Of a stretch of DNA of 64,000 bases, positions 16,708 through 26,511 are shown in pieces; within the stretch, counting starts at the first letter, position 1; each line of letters begins with the position of its first letter. The notes beneath the pieces are model-generated. The model was not told where the DNA came from and searched no databases. It saw only the letters and a list, made by a program, of their open reading frames with translations. This DNA comes from Saprospiraceae bacterium. GTDB taxonomy: Bacteria > Bacteroidota > Bacteroidia > Chitinophagales > Saprospiraceae. The position numbers and the translations under genes were made by a program. The stretch is from contig JADJGA010000014.1 in the NCBI GenBank assembly GCA_016708265.1, forward strand, positions 1 to 64,000. Reading direction: 5' to 3'.

Positions 16708-19341
16708 TCATATAAATTTCCCAGCCTGTATCCTGTAAGAAATTTTCAACAGAAATATATCATGAGGTGTAACTTTGAAAAGCTTCTTAAAGTTTTCTTT
16801 GAAGTTGAATTCGGTACTGGATTCTTCAAAATCTGTCTTGCTTTGACTCCATGCCAAAAACATTGTCGAACCCGGGATAAATTCCCATCTGACTACCAAA
16901 TTGGATCGAAACTGCCTGAAATTAAAGTCAGGATCAGAAAAACTGTAGTCGTATATACCATCATTGGATTCATCTATAAGATATCCTACTCCTCTTTCAT
17001 AAAATATTTCATTTGAATTATACACATGAAATCTGTCGAAATAGTCATCAGCTTTTGGATCGGTGATATTTTTGAATTTGTTAAACAAAACACTGCTGAT
17101 GAACGGAGAACCGTAATACTGTACTGAAAGATCAGGTGTTATATTATAATTTACTCTGATGGTCAGGTTGAATGTTTTCTGATCGAGGTTTCCGAAAATA
17201 TATTTATCATCATTCAGATAAGTATACGAGTCAACATATTGCAGTTCAGTATCATAAGTGGTAAATGAAGGCATCATGGACAGATTGAATGAATTGACAG
17301 GTTTGTATGTGATGTTTGCAAAATAGTTCACTGCATTTAAATAATTCTTAAATCCGTCATTTATAGATGCTCCGGCAGTCGCTGTCAGTTTTTTCTTCGG
17401 ATTGCTTCCTATATTGAACCAGTAGTTCCAGTTGCCAGGAACATACATGGAAGGACCACCTCTGAGAAAAGTATTTGCAATATTATTCCCCTCATAATTG
17501 ATACCGAAGCCCAGTCTCCACAATTTTTTGAAGGTCAGGTTTGTATTGATATTTCCTCCTTTAAACAACAGGTTTCCGTTGAAATCAAGTCCTGACCACT
17601 GGTTTGAATTGAACTGGACAGTTCTGAAGACAGAGAATGGTTTATTAATTATATATCCGACCCATATAAATTCAAATATGTTATTGGCTTCGCGAAGAAA
17701 TCCTACATCATTTGTTTCAAATCCGGGTGATCGCCATGTAACATTTGCAACATATCTCAGTCCGTCATTTACCTGTTTTCCGATCAATAAAGTGCCACCT
17801 GTTCCTGATAAACTTGTCTTTTGGGGATCATATCGAAAATATTCCACATCTGGTCTTTGAAAATACCTCCTCGAAGAAAGCTGTAGGTCTCTTATGGATT
17901 CTTTTGTACCGGATATTTGACTGCCAGCCATCATTAAACTGATAAAGTACTTTTTGTCTTTCCAATACTGGGTAAAATCGATACCTCCCGTAATTGCTGA
18001 CAATGGCAGATATGCTTTGTTTTCATCGTTTAAATCCCTGTATGTGGAAGTAAACATGGCTCCAAGCAGTGTGTTGCCTTTTTTGAAATCTTTTTGTACA
18101 CGTGTTATGAAATAATTTGTCAGCGGTTCAACTATTTCTTTCCTTCTTGTACCATTATTGTCTATTAATGCTTTTGTGCTGTTTGTTAAATTTTCAATGA
18201 TTCCGACTGAAAAGCCTTTTTTGGTCTTGCCGCTTACTTTGAAGGCACCAAGTATACGGGTATTCTGGGGAATTTTTGAATATTCACCATCCTGCAATTG
18301 AGGGCTAAGCTGTGGATATCTGCCTATCCTTCTTGAATAAAAAAGATTATCAGTTGACCAGGGGCTGTCACCCATGGTGAGCTGAAAGTTGGTGATATTT
18401 TTACCTTCAACAAAAAAAGGTCTTTTCTCCTGAAAGTATGTCTCAAATTCCGAGAGATTAATTTCAGACGGATCTGCTTCAACCTGTCCAAAATCGGGGT
18501 TGATTGCAAAATCCATAATAATATCGTTAGTTATACCAATTTTTCCGTCTATACCGGCATCAAAACTGATATCTGATCCATCCGCAAAAGGATTGCCTTC
18601 TTCTTTTTCATAGCTTTCATATTTGCCAACTGTAAAAGGAGCAAGTTCAATCTGCTTTCTGGGTTTTATGTTTTGAATTCCCTTCAAAAGTCCATATTGA
18701 TTGACATATCCGTGATTTTTTTTTGATGCAGGGCTCCAGCAAGAAAATTCCTCATTTCTGTATATGCTTCTGACCACATTGAATCCCCAGACCTGGTCGC
18801 TATTATTGCTGAATCTCAGCTGGCTAAGAGGAATTCTGAATTCAGCGTACCATCCGTCATGCCGGGATTTTGTTTTGACATACCACACCGGATCAAAAGA
18901 ATCGTCGGAAGAGTCAGTCTCGTCATTTAATATACAATCGTTTTTAACTCCGCTGGCTGATACCACAAAAACAAATCCGGTTCTTTTGTCGTGATAGCTG
19001 TCGAAATGGACACCTGCCATATCACCTTCCCATTCATCCCTTCTTGATAATCTGTTATTTATTAGGGCAGGGTCAGTTTCAAGGCATTTTATAGCCACAT
19101 AGATATTATCATTGTCATAAATAAGCTTAAAAAGAGTTTGCTGTGAGGGTTCTGAACCCTCATGAGGTTCCAGCTGGATAAAACTGCCTTCCCACTCCAG
19201 TTTGTCCCATGGTTCTTCGTCAGTGTCTCCGTCTATTTTTGGTGAAATTAAAGTCCTTGTGGCATTATATGTTTTAATAGCCTGACTGTTTATTCCTGAA
19301 ACCAGCAATAATATGAAAACAAACAAGCCTGTTTTTTTCAT
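16708..19341 (-). CDS. DUF5916-type outer-membrane barrel with CBM9-like N-terminal domain
   Basis: The signal peptide is residues 1-20. Residues about 25-215 resemble a carbohydrate-binding family 9-like domain ('PKIDGDTDEEPWD', 'FKLIYDNDNIYVAI', 'WYAEFRIPLSQLRF', 'WGFNVVRSI'). The remaining 650 residues are DUF5916, seen in 'GIDGKIGITNDIIMDFAINPDFGQVEADP' and 'ETYFQEKRPFFVEG', followed by a long barrel-like region ending 'ISYRIQAGKFI'. DUF5916 proteins are common outer-membrane proteins of Bacteroidota, function not established. No operon partner is tightly attached. Confidence 0.85.
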   Translation of the reverse strand: MKKTGLFVFILLLVSGINSQAIKTYNATRTLISPKIDGDTDEEPWDKLEWEGSFIQLEPHEGSEPSQQTLFKLIYDNDNIYVAIKCLETDPALINNRLSRRDEWEGDMAGVHFDSYHDKRTGFVFVVSASGVKNDCILNDETDSSDDSFDPVWYVKTKSRHDGWYAEFRIPLSQLRFSNNSDQVWGFNVVRSIYRNEEFSCWSPASKKNHGYVNQYGLLKGIQNIKPRKQIELAPFTVGKYESYEKEEGNPFADGSDISFDAGIDGKIGITNDIIMDFAINPDFGQVEADPSEINLSEFETYFQEKRPFFVEGKNITNFQLTMGDSPWSTDNLFYSRRIGRYPQLSPQLQDGEYSKIPQNTRILGAFKVSGKTKKGFSVGIIENLTNSTKALIDNNGTRRKEIVEPLTNYFITRVQKDFKKGNTLLGAMFTSTYRDLNDENKAYLPLSAITGGIDFTQYWKDKKYFISLMMAGSQISGTKESIRDLQLSSRRYFQRPDVEYFRYDPQKTSLSGTGGTLLIGKQVNDGLRYVANVTWRSPGFETNDVGFLREANNIFEFIWVGYIINKPFSVFRTVQFNSNQWSGLDFNGNLLFKGGNINTNLTFKKLWRLGFGINYEGNNIANTFLRGGPSMYVPGNWNYWFNIGSNPKKKLTATAGASINDGFKNYLNAVNYFANITYKPVNSFNLSMMPSFTTYDTELQYVDSYTYLNDDKYIFGNLDQKTFNLTIRVNYNITPDLSVQYYGSPFISSVLFNKFKNITDPKADDYFDRFHVYNSNEIFYERGVGYLIDESNDGIYDYSFSDPDFNFRQFRSNLVVRWEFIPGSTMFLAWSQSKTDFEESSTEFNFKENFKKLFKVTPHDIFLLKISYRIQAGKFI

Positions 19342-19393
19342 TGTTTAAAGTTTAAAACAGAAGTATTTAAATCACAAAACTATTAACTCATAA

Positions 19394-20713
19394 TTACAGT
19401 TTGTTTATAAGGATCTTACCCATTTCTTTCAGGGTAAGTTTTTTTCCATAAAGCAATATTCCTCCCCTGTAAATTTTTGCACTTATCCATATAAAAAGAA
19501 TACATGTCAGGAACAGCACAATTAAAGAAATGATGACCTGCCAGACAGGAGGATTGAAGGGCAACCTCGCAGGCATTACCAAAGGAGAGAACAATGGAAA
19601 AATTGACCCAAAAATTGCCATCGGGCTGTTTGGATTTTCAACACTGTTCATCATAATGATAAATCCAAGAATAACTGGTACTGATATTGGCCATATTAAA
19701 CTCTGGCTTTCGCCCTGATCATCACCAATTGCAGCACCGACAGCTGCAAACATCGATGAGTACAGGAAATATCCTCCAAGGAAAAAGAGTATAAATGATG
19801 GCAGGATAAGACCCCAGTTCATTGAGAAAAAGACATCAATAAATTGCTGCATTGAGAATTCATTGAAATCAGCAGGGTTAACCTGTGTCTGCATTCCGGT
19901 CATGCCTGCCTGAGGTACAGTTCCGAAAATGGCATTGGCGATAGCCATAATCATAGGTATGAAAATGATCCATATAAATAACTGGGTGAGGCCAACTCCT
20001 CCAACACCTATCACCTTGCCCATCATTAACTGAAAAGGCCTGACTGATGAGATCATGACCTCCACTATCCTGTTTACTTTTTCTTCCATAACACTTCTCA
20101 TAACAAGGCTCCCAAAGATAAAGATCACCATATAGAGCAGAAATCCCATCACAAATGCCAGGGCAGTGGCTATGATAAGGGGAAGTTTGCCGGTACTGTC
20201 TTTCCCTTCAACTATTTCATCAGCATTTTGCAGTGTTATATCTACAAAGAAACTTTCAAGAACAGCTCTGTCTATTTTGGATTTTTCGATTTTGTATTCC
20301 TTAAATGCCCCGGCTATATCTGATTCGATTTTTTCTATCGTTATGATTCCCGGATTTTCAACTGAATGGTACTGTATTTTGAAATTTTTCGAAGTATCAT
20401 TATAAGAAGGGATATATGTAAAAATATCAAAACCTTTGTCTGAATAGGTGGCATTGATTGAATCCAGGGGTTCATTGGTAAAAGTATAGATGTGAGACTT
20501 GTTATTATCCTTTCTGTGCTTTTCAAAGATACCCGAATCATCCCTGACCAGGATCTTTTTTTCTGATTTTTCTGACATGTAGGCTGTCATAAATCCTATG
20601 CCAAATGTAATTGTTGCAAATGCAATAGGAGCAAGTAATGTGACTAGTAAAAATGATTTTTTTCTTACTCTCACGAGGTATTCCCTTTTTATTATCAACC
20701 AGAGTTTATGCAT
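19394..20713 (-). CDS. ABC-2 type permease (NatB-like)
   Basis: This 439-residue permease has one helix at residues 18-48, a large extracytoplasmic domain (about 50-175), then five to six helices (about 180-420). The NatB-type ABC-2 family is recognisable from 'REYLVRVRKKSFL' at the start and 'EEKVNRIVEVMISSVRPFQLMMGKVIGVGGVG' in the middle. Members pump Na+ or other small ions and molecules outward. The ATG lies 2 bases after the ATPase stop, so both are on one mRNA. Confidence 0.87.
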   Translation of the reverse strand: MHKLWLIIKREYLVRVRKKSFLLVTLLAPIAFATITFGIGFMTAYMSEKSEKKILVRDDSGIFEKHRKDNNKSHIYTFTNEPLDSINATYSDKGFDIFTYIPSYNDTSKNFKIQYHSVENPGIITIEKIESDIAGAFKEYKIEKSKIDRAVLESFFVDITLQNADEIVEGKDSTGKLPLIIATALAFVMGFLLYMVIFIFGSLVMRSVMEEKVNRIVEVMISSVRPFQLMMGKVIGVGGVGLTQLFIWIIFIPMIMAIANAIFGTVPQAGMTGMQTQVNPADFNEFSMQQFIDVFFSMNWGLILPSFILFFLGGYFLYSSMFAAVGAAIGDDQGESQSLIWPISVPVILGFIIMMNSVENPNSPMAIFGSIFPLFSPLVMPARLPFNPPVWQVIISLIVLFLTCILFIWISAKIYRGGILLYGKKLTLKEMGKILINKL

Positions 20714-20715
20714 GG

Positions 20716-21615
20716 CTATTTATTTTCTGTTACTAATTTAATAAAAATTTCGTTCAGCGACGGAAGAGATTCATTGAAAGATCTGATCTCAGCTCCGTCA
20801 CTTATAAGTTGTTGCAGAAGTTGTGTTGAAGTTTGATTTTCTTTTAGCCTGATGATCATATTTTTTTCATCAGAACTTACAATTTCAAAATCCGATGAAA
20901 GATCTTTGCCAGGTAGCTTGTTGAATTCGAGTATGAATTTATTTTCTTTGTAAGTATTTCTTATATCGGTTACATTTCCGTTGAGGATAACTTTGCCGAG
21001 ATTTATCAGGGCAATTTCTTCACATATTTCTTCTACCTGTTCCATTCTGTGAGTAGAAAAAATTATAGTTGCTCCGTTGTTTTTAAGATTTATGATCTCG
21101 TTTTTCATCATTTCCGTGTTTACGGGATCCAGACCTGTGAATGGTTCATCAAGTACGATCAGTTTTGGATCATGGGTAATAGTGGATACAAACTGGACTT
21201 TTTGTTGCATGCCTTTCGATAATTCATCGATTTTTTTATTCCACCAGTCTTTCATTTCGAAGCGTGTCAGCCAATCACCAATAGATTTTCTGGCATTATC
21301 GTAAGACATTCCCCTTAGTTGTGCGAGATACATCAATTGTTCTCCGACTTTCATTTTTTTATATAGTCCCCTCTCTTCAGGCATATATCCAATTTGGGAT
21401 GGATGCATATCATTGAGTTCTTCACCGTTAAGAAAAATTTTTCCTTCATCAGCATGCAGAATACGGGTTATCATCCTGATCAAAGTGGTTTTTCCTGCTC
21501 CATTAGGCCCTAATAGGCCAAAAATCGTTCCTTTCTCAATTTCCATAGAGATACCATCCACTGCAGCTTTAGATTGAAATCTCTTAACAACATTCTCAAT
21601 TTTTAATAATGACAT
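20716..21615 (-). CDS. ABC transporter ATP-binding protein (NatA-like)
   Basis: This 299-residue ATPase has Walker A GPNGAGKT, Q-loop 'YMPEERGLYKKM', signature LSKGMQQK, Walker B 'LIVLDEPFTGLDP' and H-loop 'STHRMEQ'. The form 'MPEERGLY' and the C-terminal DUF4162-like tail are typical of the NatA/YhaQ group that pairs with NatB-like permeases. It is the first gene of the pair. The signature has K in place of the second G (LSKGM), usual for this group. Confidence 0.88.
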   Translation of the reverse strand: MSLLKIENVVKRFQSKAAVDGISMEIEKGTIFGLLGPNGAGKTTLIRMITRILHADEGKIFLNGEELNDMHPSQIGYMPEERGLYKKMKVGEQLMYLAQLRGMSYDNARKSIGDWLTRFEMKDWWNKKIDELSKGMQQKVQFVSTITHDPKLIVLDEPFTGLDPVNTEMMKNEIINLKNNGATIIFSTHRMEQVEEICEEIALINLGKVILNGNVTDIRNTYKENKFILEFNKLPGKDLSSDFEIVSSDEKNMIIRLKENQTSTQLLQQLISDGAEIRSFNESLPSLNEIFIKLVTENK

Positions 21616-21782
21616 AATTAAGTCTTTTTTAAATAATTTATGATTATTTGAAATTTAATTTTTTTCATAAAAAACCCAAACGATTAATATAATGCTAAAT
21701 TCAACTCGAATCAAAAGTATTATTAATTCAGGAATTAAAATTTTCTAATCGACTAATTGTTTAAATACGTGGATGAAAGTAA

Positions 21783-23048
21783 TTATTCTCCATAGAACCT
21801 TACCATATCTTCAATGGCTTTGCTACAAACTTTGCAGAAAAGATCACCTTTGAATGATCTCATCAGGCAATCCTGCTTAGGTCTGTAAACACCTTTCATG
21901 AGATATCCTGCACCTTCAAATACTCCGTGTTTATCTGTATATTCTTTGGTTGCAGGAGTTGGTACCGGAATATCTTTTTCAATTATCTTTTTCCATTTTT
22001 TATCGAAGTTGACCATTGTAGTTATATTTGGTTCCCAGGGTTCCACACCTTTTTCATACATATTTTCGAATGAGTCTTCATATGCATATTCATCGGCAAG
22101 TCCGGCAAAAGCATGACCGAATTCATGAATAAACACCTTTGGTGAACTCAGATTGCCGCTCACACTGACAGAATAGAAATTATAAATGGCACCTCCTCCA
22201 TATTTGTCAGTATTTACAAGGATGTAGATCTGATCGTAAGGAGCATTTGCAGCAAAATCCCTGACTTTATGATGTGATAATGTCATGCAGTAGCGGTCTG
22301 AATACAGAGTGTTGAAACTTGAATTAAAAGCCGAATTCACTTCTTTTTTGCCATTAGGATCATCACTTCCCGGTTCTTGAGATGGAGTCCAGACTGCATA
22401 TGTGTTGAATTTATTTTGAAGGTCTGTAAAAGGTTGATATGAAAACAGCTGCTTCATTAAAGTTTGGCAATCGCTGACAAATTTTCCCAATTCCGAATCG
22501 GTATAACCTTCGGGAAGGATAACGATATCTACATTTGTTTCCGGAGGTCCTGATTTCTGAATTTCAATTACAGGAGCTGAATGATCGTTTTTTGTGTAAT
22601 AACCGGTTTTTTCAGGGTCAAATCCGATATTGAATTTTTCTTCAAATATCATCTGCCTATTTCTTGAATACAGAGTAATTATGATTTTTTTATTTGGGAA
22701 AGGCATAACTACTGTTTCTTCAAAGCTTTTAGTTATTTCTTTTGCTTCATCTGTTGTACTCCATTCATGAAAAAGACTTCCATACCCTCTTGAATATAAC
22801 AAATTGCCTGTTTTTGCATCAGTGACCTTAAGAAAATACTTTCCGTATTCGAAATCTTCAAGCAGATTTTTGAAGGATCCGCCCCAGAAAGGTTCTTTTT
22901 TGAAACATGTAAATGCATAATTTTCAGAATCAAAATTGCCACTATGGTTATAATCCATTCTAAGTGTACTTTTTTCGAAAAAATTATCGAATTGAGCGTA
23001 TGTTAATGATGATGTCAAAAATATCAGGACTATTAGAATTTGCTTCAT
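21783..23048 (-). CDS. Secreted M64-family metallopeptidase
   Basis: The signal peptide is residues 1-18 (ending TYAQ). Residues about 25-150 match the M64 N-terminal beta domain. The catalytic part has zinc ligands in HEFGH (308-312) followed by 'AGLADEYAYEDS', with 'DIVILPEGYTDSE' and 'CLMRSF' as further marks of the IgA-peptidase-like M64 family. Family members in gut Bacteroidota cleave IgA, but most are uncharacterised, so this one is only inferred to be a peptidase. Several Cys at the end (CMMR-like 'CLMRSFKGDLFCKVC') are conserved in the family. The start follows the TPR gene by 2 bases: a two-gene unit. Confidence 0.88.
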   Translation of the reverse strand: MKQILIVLIFLTSSLTYAQFDNFFEKSTLRMDYNHSGNFDSENYAFTCFKKEPFWGGSFKNLLEDFEYGKYFLKVTDAKTGNLLYSRGYGSLFHEWSTTDEAKEITKSFEETVVMPFPNKKIIITLYSRNRQMIFEEKFNIGFDPEKTGYYTKNDHSAPVIEIQKSGPPETNVDIVILPEGYTDSELGKFVSDCQTLMKQLFSYQPFTDLQNKFNTYAVWTPSQEPGSDDPNGKKEVNSAFNSSFNTLYSDRYCMTLSHHKVRDFAANAPYDQIYILVNTDKYGGGAIYNFYSVSVSGNLSSPKVFIHEFGHAFAGLADEYAYEDSFENMYEKGVEPWEPNITTMVNFDKKWKKIIEKDIPVPTPATKEYTDKHGVFEGAGYLMKGVYRPKQDCLMRSFKGDLFCKVCSKAIEDMVRFYGE

Positions 23049-23050
23049 TG

Positions 23051-24541
23051 TTATTGATTTTTAAGTTTATCTGATAATCGTTTTGAATTATTTCCTGTAT
23101 CATATGATTTTTTCCAGTATTCTAATGCTTTTTCTTTATTGCCGGTCTTCATTTCGATATCACCTTTAAGTTCAAAGTAAAATGGATGATTAGCTTTAAT
23201 GCTTTCGTCTGTTGTATTGAGAATTGATGAGGCATCTGATGTTTTGCCTTCAATAATAAAAGCGTTAGCTTTCATAAGCATTATCTCATTTCTGAACTTT
23301 TCGTTTTTCTGAGCTAATAATAAGCTTTCGTCCAGATATTCAATTGCTTTACTGACCTGATTGAGGCTGATATATGCTCTGCCGGCATAGTAATATGCTA
23401 CAGAGTGATTTGGATAGTAATCGATAGCTTCTGTACTCAGTTTTGCCAGATTGTTCCAGTCTTCAATTGTGGTATAAATGACCATAAGTTGTTTCCAGAT
23501 CATGAAATTGCTTTTTTCATATTTGAGTGATTCCCTGTAATAGTCTATGCTTTTGAGGGTCTGCTCTGCATTATAAAGGAGATCTGCATAAAGAGCATTT
23601 GTTCTGGCATTATGGGGGTACAGCTTTATAAGGATTTCTGCAGCATGTATAAGGTCATTCAGAAGCGGATGGTCTTTTGATATATTTTCAACATATGGCG
23701 CAAGGGTCAGAATTTTTTCATCAACACCGATCTCTGTATTATTCAGATACGGATATAGATCGGATATGTAGTTTTTTTCACTTTGGTTTGCTTTCTTTTG
23801 GGTGGAAAAATATGATAGTGCCTGAGGATTTTGAGGATCAATTTTTAATATCTTTTTGTAAATATCATCAATTTTTTTTGTATCATTCATTGACCGGTAT
23901 ACCATTGTCATTTTTTGAAGTATTTCAATGTTACCAGGCATTTTTTTATCAAGAAGCTCAATGACCTTTTTTGCTTTTTCGTAATCTTTTGCTTTCAGAA
24001 GCAAGCTGACTTTGTAGAATTCAGTCTGTAAATCAAAACCAGCTGTTTTATCCAGTTTTTCAAGTACTTCAATAGCCTTGTCAGTTTCATTAGCCTTGCT
24101 GTACAATTCAGCCAGTTCATAGTATTCTTTCCTGTCAAATTTATGAGTGGGAATAATCGTTAACATCAGGTCTGCAGCCGATTTATAATCCCTGGTATTT
24201 TCATAGATTTCTTTTAGAATCTCTTTGAAATAAATATTTGAAGGATTCTTTTCAACTGCCTTTTTTGCCTGGAACAAGGCATCTTCAGTTTTATTTTGTT
24301 TCAATAATATCTTTGCGATGTGATATTCTGCAATGCCTTCTCCCGGAGTTTTTTTTATGAGATTTTTAAATTTCTCAATTGCATCATCATATTTCTCAAG
24401 CACTTCATCCTGCATTGCCAGTATGAATTCGGATTCAAGGTCAACTTCCAGATTGCTTGGCGGAGCCTCATCAATTATTTCCTGGCTTTGTATGGGAATT
24501 ATGCGGAATAAAAATGCTATTAGAATAAAGTATTTGAACAT
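23051..24541 (-). CDS. TPR-repeat periplasmic protein
   Basis: This 496-residue protein has a signal peptide (residues 1-19, 'IIPIQSQE') and at least ten TPR units from residue 35 to the end ('DDAIEKFKNLIKKTPGE', 'EDALFQAKKAVEKNPSN', 'DKAIEVLEKLDKTA', 'KAIEYLDESLLLA', 'EKALEYWKKSYDTG'). TPRs form a superhelical scaffold for protein contacts. It is first in a unit with the M64 peptidase, but it has no peptidase motif of its own. Whether it helps fold or anchor the peptidase is inference. Confidence 0.85.
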   Translation of the reverse strand: MFKYFILIAFLFRIIPIQSQEIIDEAPPSNLEVDLESEFILAMQDEVLEKYDDAIEKFKNLIKKTPGEGIAEYHIAKILLKQNKTEDALFQAKKAVEKNPSNIYFKEILKEIYENTRDYKSAADLMLTIIPTHKFDRKEYYELAELYSKANETDKAIEVLEKLDKTAGFDLQTEFYKVSLLLKAKDYEKAKKVIELLDKKMPGNIEILQKMTMVYRSMNDTKKIDDIYKKILKIDPQNPQALSYFSTQKKANQSEKNYISDLYPYLNNTEIGVDEKILTLAPYVENISKDHPLLNDLIHAAEILIKLYPHNARTNALYADLLYNAEQTLKSIDYYRESLKYEKSNFMIWKQLMVIYTTIEDWNNLAKLSTEAIDYYPNHSVAYYYAGRAYISLNQVSKAIEYLDESLLLAQKNEKFRNEIMLMKANAFIIEGKTSDASSILNTTDESIKANHPFYFELKGDIEMKTGNKEKALEYWKKSYDTGNNSKRLSDKLKNQ

Positions 24542-24750
24542 ATCTCAATTTTGGATTAAAAACGAAGATAAATCAATTTTGTTGAATCGTAGACAAAAAA
24601 AAGTCGGATATAAAATTTAAGAGTGTAACTTTAATCTGTATGACAAAAAAATGTCGGTATCGCTATATCCTCCACTTCATTTTTTAAACAACTTTGCTTA
24701 AAATATTAAATTTTAAATATTTCATTTATTAAAATAACAATTTATATTTA

Positions 24751-24758
24751 TATCTTTG
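24751..24758 (+). promoter_or_regulatory. -7 box TATCTTTG of the 24776 gene
   Basis: TATCTTTG fits TAnnTTTG and lies 17 bases before the ATG at 24776. No clear -33 TTG is seen at the usual distance, so the call is moderate. Confidence 0.5.
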
Positions 24759-24775
24759 TATAATAATTGATTATT

Positions 24776-25417
24776 ATGGAAATTAACGATAAATATCAGC
24801 AATTTACTGAAAAGATCATCAGTCCCGGTACTGTAGATAACAATACCAGCAAATTCAGGGATATTCATATCCGTGTTGAATCCATTTATGAGACTCTGAA
24901 AAATTCGAGATCATCATTTATTTACCGGTTAATATTTTTTTATTTGTTTTCCGCTTGTGCTATAAGTTTTATCCTGCACATTTTTATTTTTAAATTCAGT
25001 TTTGGTTTTGCATTTCTGTTTCTATTAATATTGTACTATTTTTATTTTAATTACAATATTAAAATGAGTCTTAAGAGAAATATAAAAAGCAAGTCACCTT
25101 CGAAAATTGAACCTGAAGATCCTGAATTTTTAAAAGGAAGGATACAATATGTCTCAGAAGGTATAAAGGTATCCCTTGATCGTGCAAGAATGCTGAGAAA
25201 TTTTTATATGCTCTTTTTCCCTTTACTGACATTTATTTTGATTGACATAATTAAAGGTCATCCTAATAATGTTACAGGATACTTTATCAGAATATCTCTT
25301 TCATTTGCAATCGGGGCTGGAGTTTGGTACTATTTTTATAATATGGATATCGGTGAGATAAATGATGAAATTGATGAACTCCAGCAGCTAAATAGTGACA
25401 TTTCAGGATTTAAATAA
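24776..25417 (+). CDS. Small membrane protein with two or three helix groups, unknown
   Basis: The frame can start at the TTG at 24767, but ATG at 24776 follows the -7 box by the right distance, so I use it (213 residues). There are two membrane helix pairs (about residues 42-88 and 138-185), with a charged loop between ('KRNIKSKSPSKIEPEDPEFLKGR') and an acidic tail ('NMDIGEINDEIDELQQLN'). Unknown family. It stands alone. Confidence 0.72.
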   Translation: MEINDKYQQFTEKIISPGTVDNNTSKFRDIHIRVESIYETLKNSRSSFIYRLIFFYLFSACAISFILHIFIFKFSFGFAFLFLLILYYFYFNYNIKMSLKRNIKSKSPSKIEPEDPEFLKGRIQYVSEGIKVSLDRARMLRNFYMLFFPLLTFILIDIIKGHPNNVTGYFIRISLSFAIGAGVWYYFYNMDIGEINDEIDELQQLNSDISGFK

Positions 25418-25429
25418 TGAAATATCTCA

Positions 25430-25455
25430 ATTTTTAGATCAAACTAAAAATTTTA
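25430..25455 (+). terminator. Possible terminator of the 24776 gene
   Basis: An 8-bp stem ATTTTTAG/CTAAAAAT, loop of 6, followed by TTTT. The stem is all A/T except one pair, so it is weak. Confidence 0.35.
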
Positions 25456-25722
25456 TATCTCATTGGGAAGATTTAAGTCCAAGAATATAAATTTTCAGAT
25501 TGATGTATTTTTTAACCATATTTCTGCTATAATCAAAAGAGTTAATTTTTAAGGTATTTGGAAAACGCACAGATCAGATTCACTTCATCTATTATCAGAA
25601 TGATCAACATGTTCTGAATGTTGAACTCAATAGATTTAGTTAATGAATAGTTTCTATAGTTTTTACAGGTGTTAATGTTTTATTAAATTTTGATTTTTTT
25701 TTACGTTAAGGAACAATTGTTG

Positions 25723-25730
25723 TATTTTTG
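25723..25730 (+). promoter_or_regulatory. -7 box TATTTTTG of the PEGA lipoprotein gene
   Basis: TATTTTTG fits TAnnTTTG 33 bases before the ATG at 25764. Confidence 0.4.
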
Positions 25731-25763
25731 GAAATTGATTTTTTAATTTAAAAAATAGAATAT

Positions 25764-26282
25764 ATGAAACCTAAATCAATTTATTGGCAATTCTCAGTAT
25801 TAATGATTGCTGCACTTTTCTTTTTATCAGGTTGTGCCAGCTCCACTCTTATAACCTCAGATCCTTTAGGAGCAAAATTGTATGTTGATGGCAGACATGT
25901 AGGGTCTACTCCGTATAATTACACAGACACTAAAATTGTCGGAAGCAAAACCACATTAAGACTTGAAAAAGAAGGGTATGAACCACTCAATACTTTTTTC
26001 TCAAGAACTGAGGAAGTTGACGTCGGGGCTGTAATAGGAGGTATATTTGTATGGCCGGTTTTTCTTTGGACAATGAAATATTATCCAGAGCATTATTATG
26101 AACTTTATCCTTATATGCGTGACGATCAATATGATAATAAATCTATAGCTGCTCCGAAATTAGAAACTAAATCCAAAGCAGAAAGACTGAGGGAATTAAA
26201 GCAACTATTTGAAGAAAAACTCATTACAGAATCGGAATATCAGAAGGAAAGGGAAAAAATTCTTGATGAGGATAAAAAGTAG
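25764..26282 (+). CDS. Lipoprotein with PEGA domain and SHOCT-like tail
   Basis: This is a 172-residue lipoprotein with lipobox LSGC (Cys 24). Residues about 28-75 are a PEGA domain ('ITSDPLGAKLYVDGRHVGSTPYNY', then 'LRLEKEGYEP'), a short beta-sandwich of surface-layer-like proteins. One membrane-like stretch ('IGGIFVWPVFLWTM', about 92-108) follows. The end 'LRELKQLFEEKLITESEYQKEREKIL' is a SHOCT-type short helix pair, known from oligomerising proteins. The combination is unusual, and whether the tail is periplasmic is not clear. Confidence 0.8.
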   Translation: MKPKSIYWQFSVLMIAALFFLSGCASSTLITSDPLGAKLYVDGRHVGSTPYNYTDTKIVGSKTTLRLEKEGYEPLNTFFSRTEEVDVGAVIGGIFVWPVFLWTMKYYPEHYYELYPYMRDDQYDNKSIAAPKLETKSKAERLRELKQLFEEKLITESEYQKEREKILDEDKK

Positions 26283-26347
26283 GATCAAAATACATTTGTA
26301 ACTATTCAATTGTAAAGGATGGTAAAAAATCTGCTCATGGATTTTTG

Positions 26348-26400
26348 AGGTGTATCCCAATTTTCAGGTGATTGCATTAAATGAAAAATGGGATACCCCT
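26348..26400. other. Long hairpin with 19-bp stem
   Basis: Arms 26348-26366 and 26382-26400 pair with two mismatches (AGGTGTATCCC... against ...GGGATACCCCT), loop 15. It stands 65 bases after the lipoprotein stop. No T-run follows, so it may be a processing or stability element, an attenuator or a palindromic mobile remnant. Confidence 0.65.
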
Positions 26401-26487
26401 ATTTTCGTTAGCTGCAGAAAAATCACAACTATCTGCTTCTTTCATTTAAGTTTTAAATCTTTGCAAGTTTAAAAGGAGTTCATTGAG

Positions 26488-26511
26488 TGAAAAATTCTCA
26501 TGAGTTTTTCA
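26488..26511. repeat. Palindromic dispersed element, copy 3
   Basis: TGAAAAATTCTCATGAGTTTTTCA with flanks 'TCATTGAG' matches the copies at 4626, 6526 and 43348. Non-coding; it lies between the hairpin and the promoter of the HPF/sigma gene. Confidence 0.7.

Larger units (their letters stand above)
25418..25763. other. 346-bp intergenic region with weak hairpin
   Basis: An AT-rich hairpin ATTTTTAG (25430-25437) / CTAAAAAT (25444-25451) then TTTTAT may end the preceding gene. The rest is stop-rich with no remnant seen; a -7 box for the lipoprotein gene lies at 25723. Confidence 0.6.
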
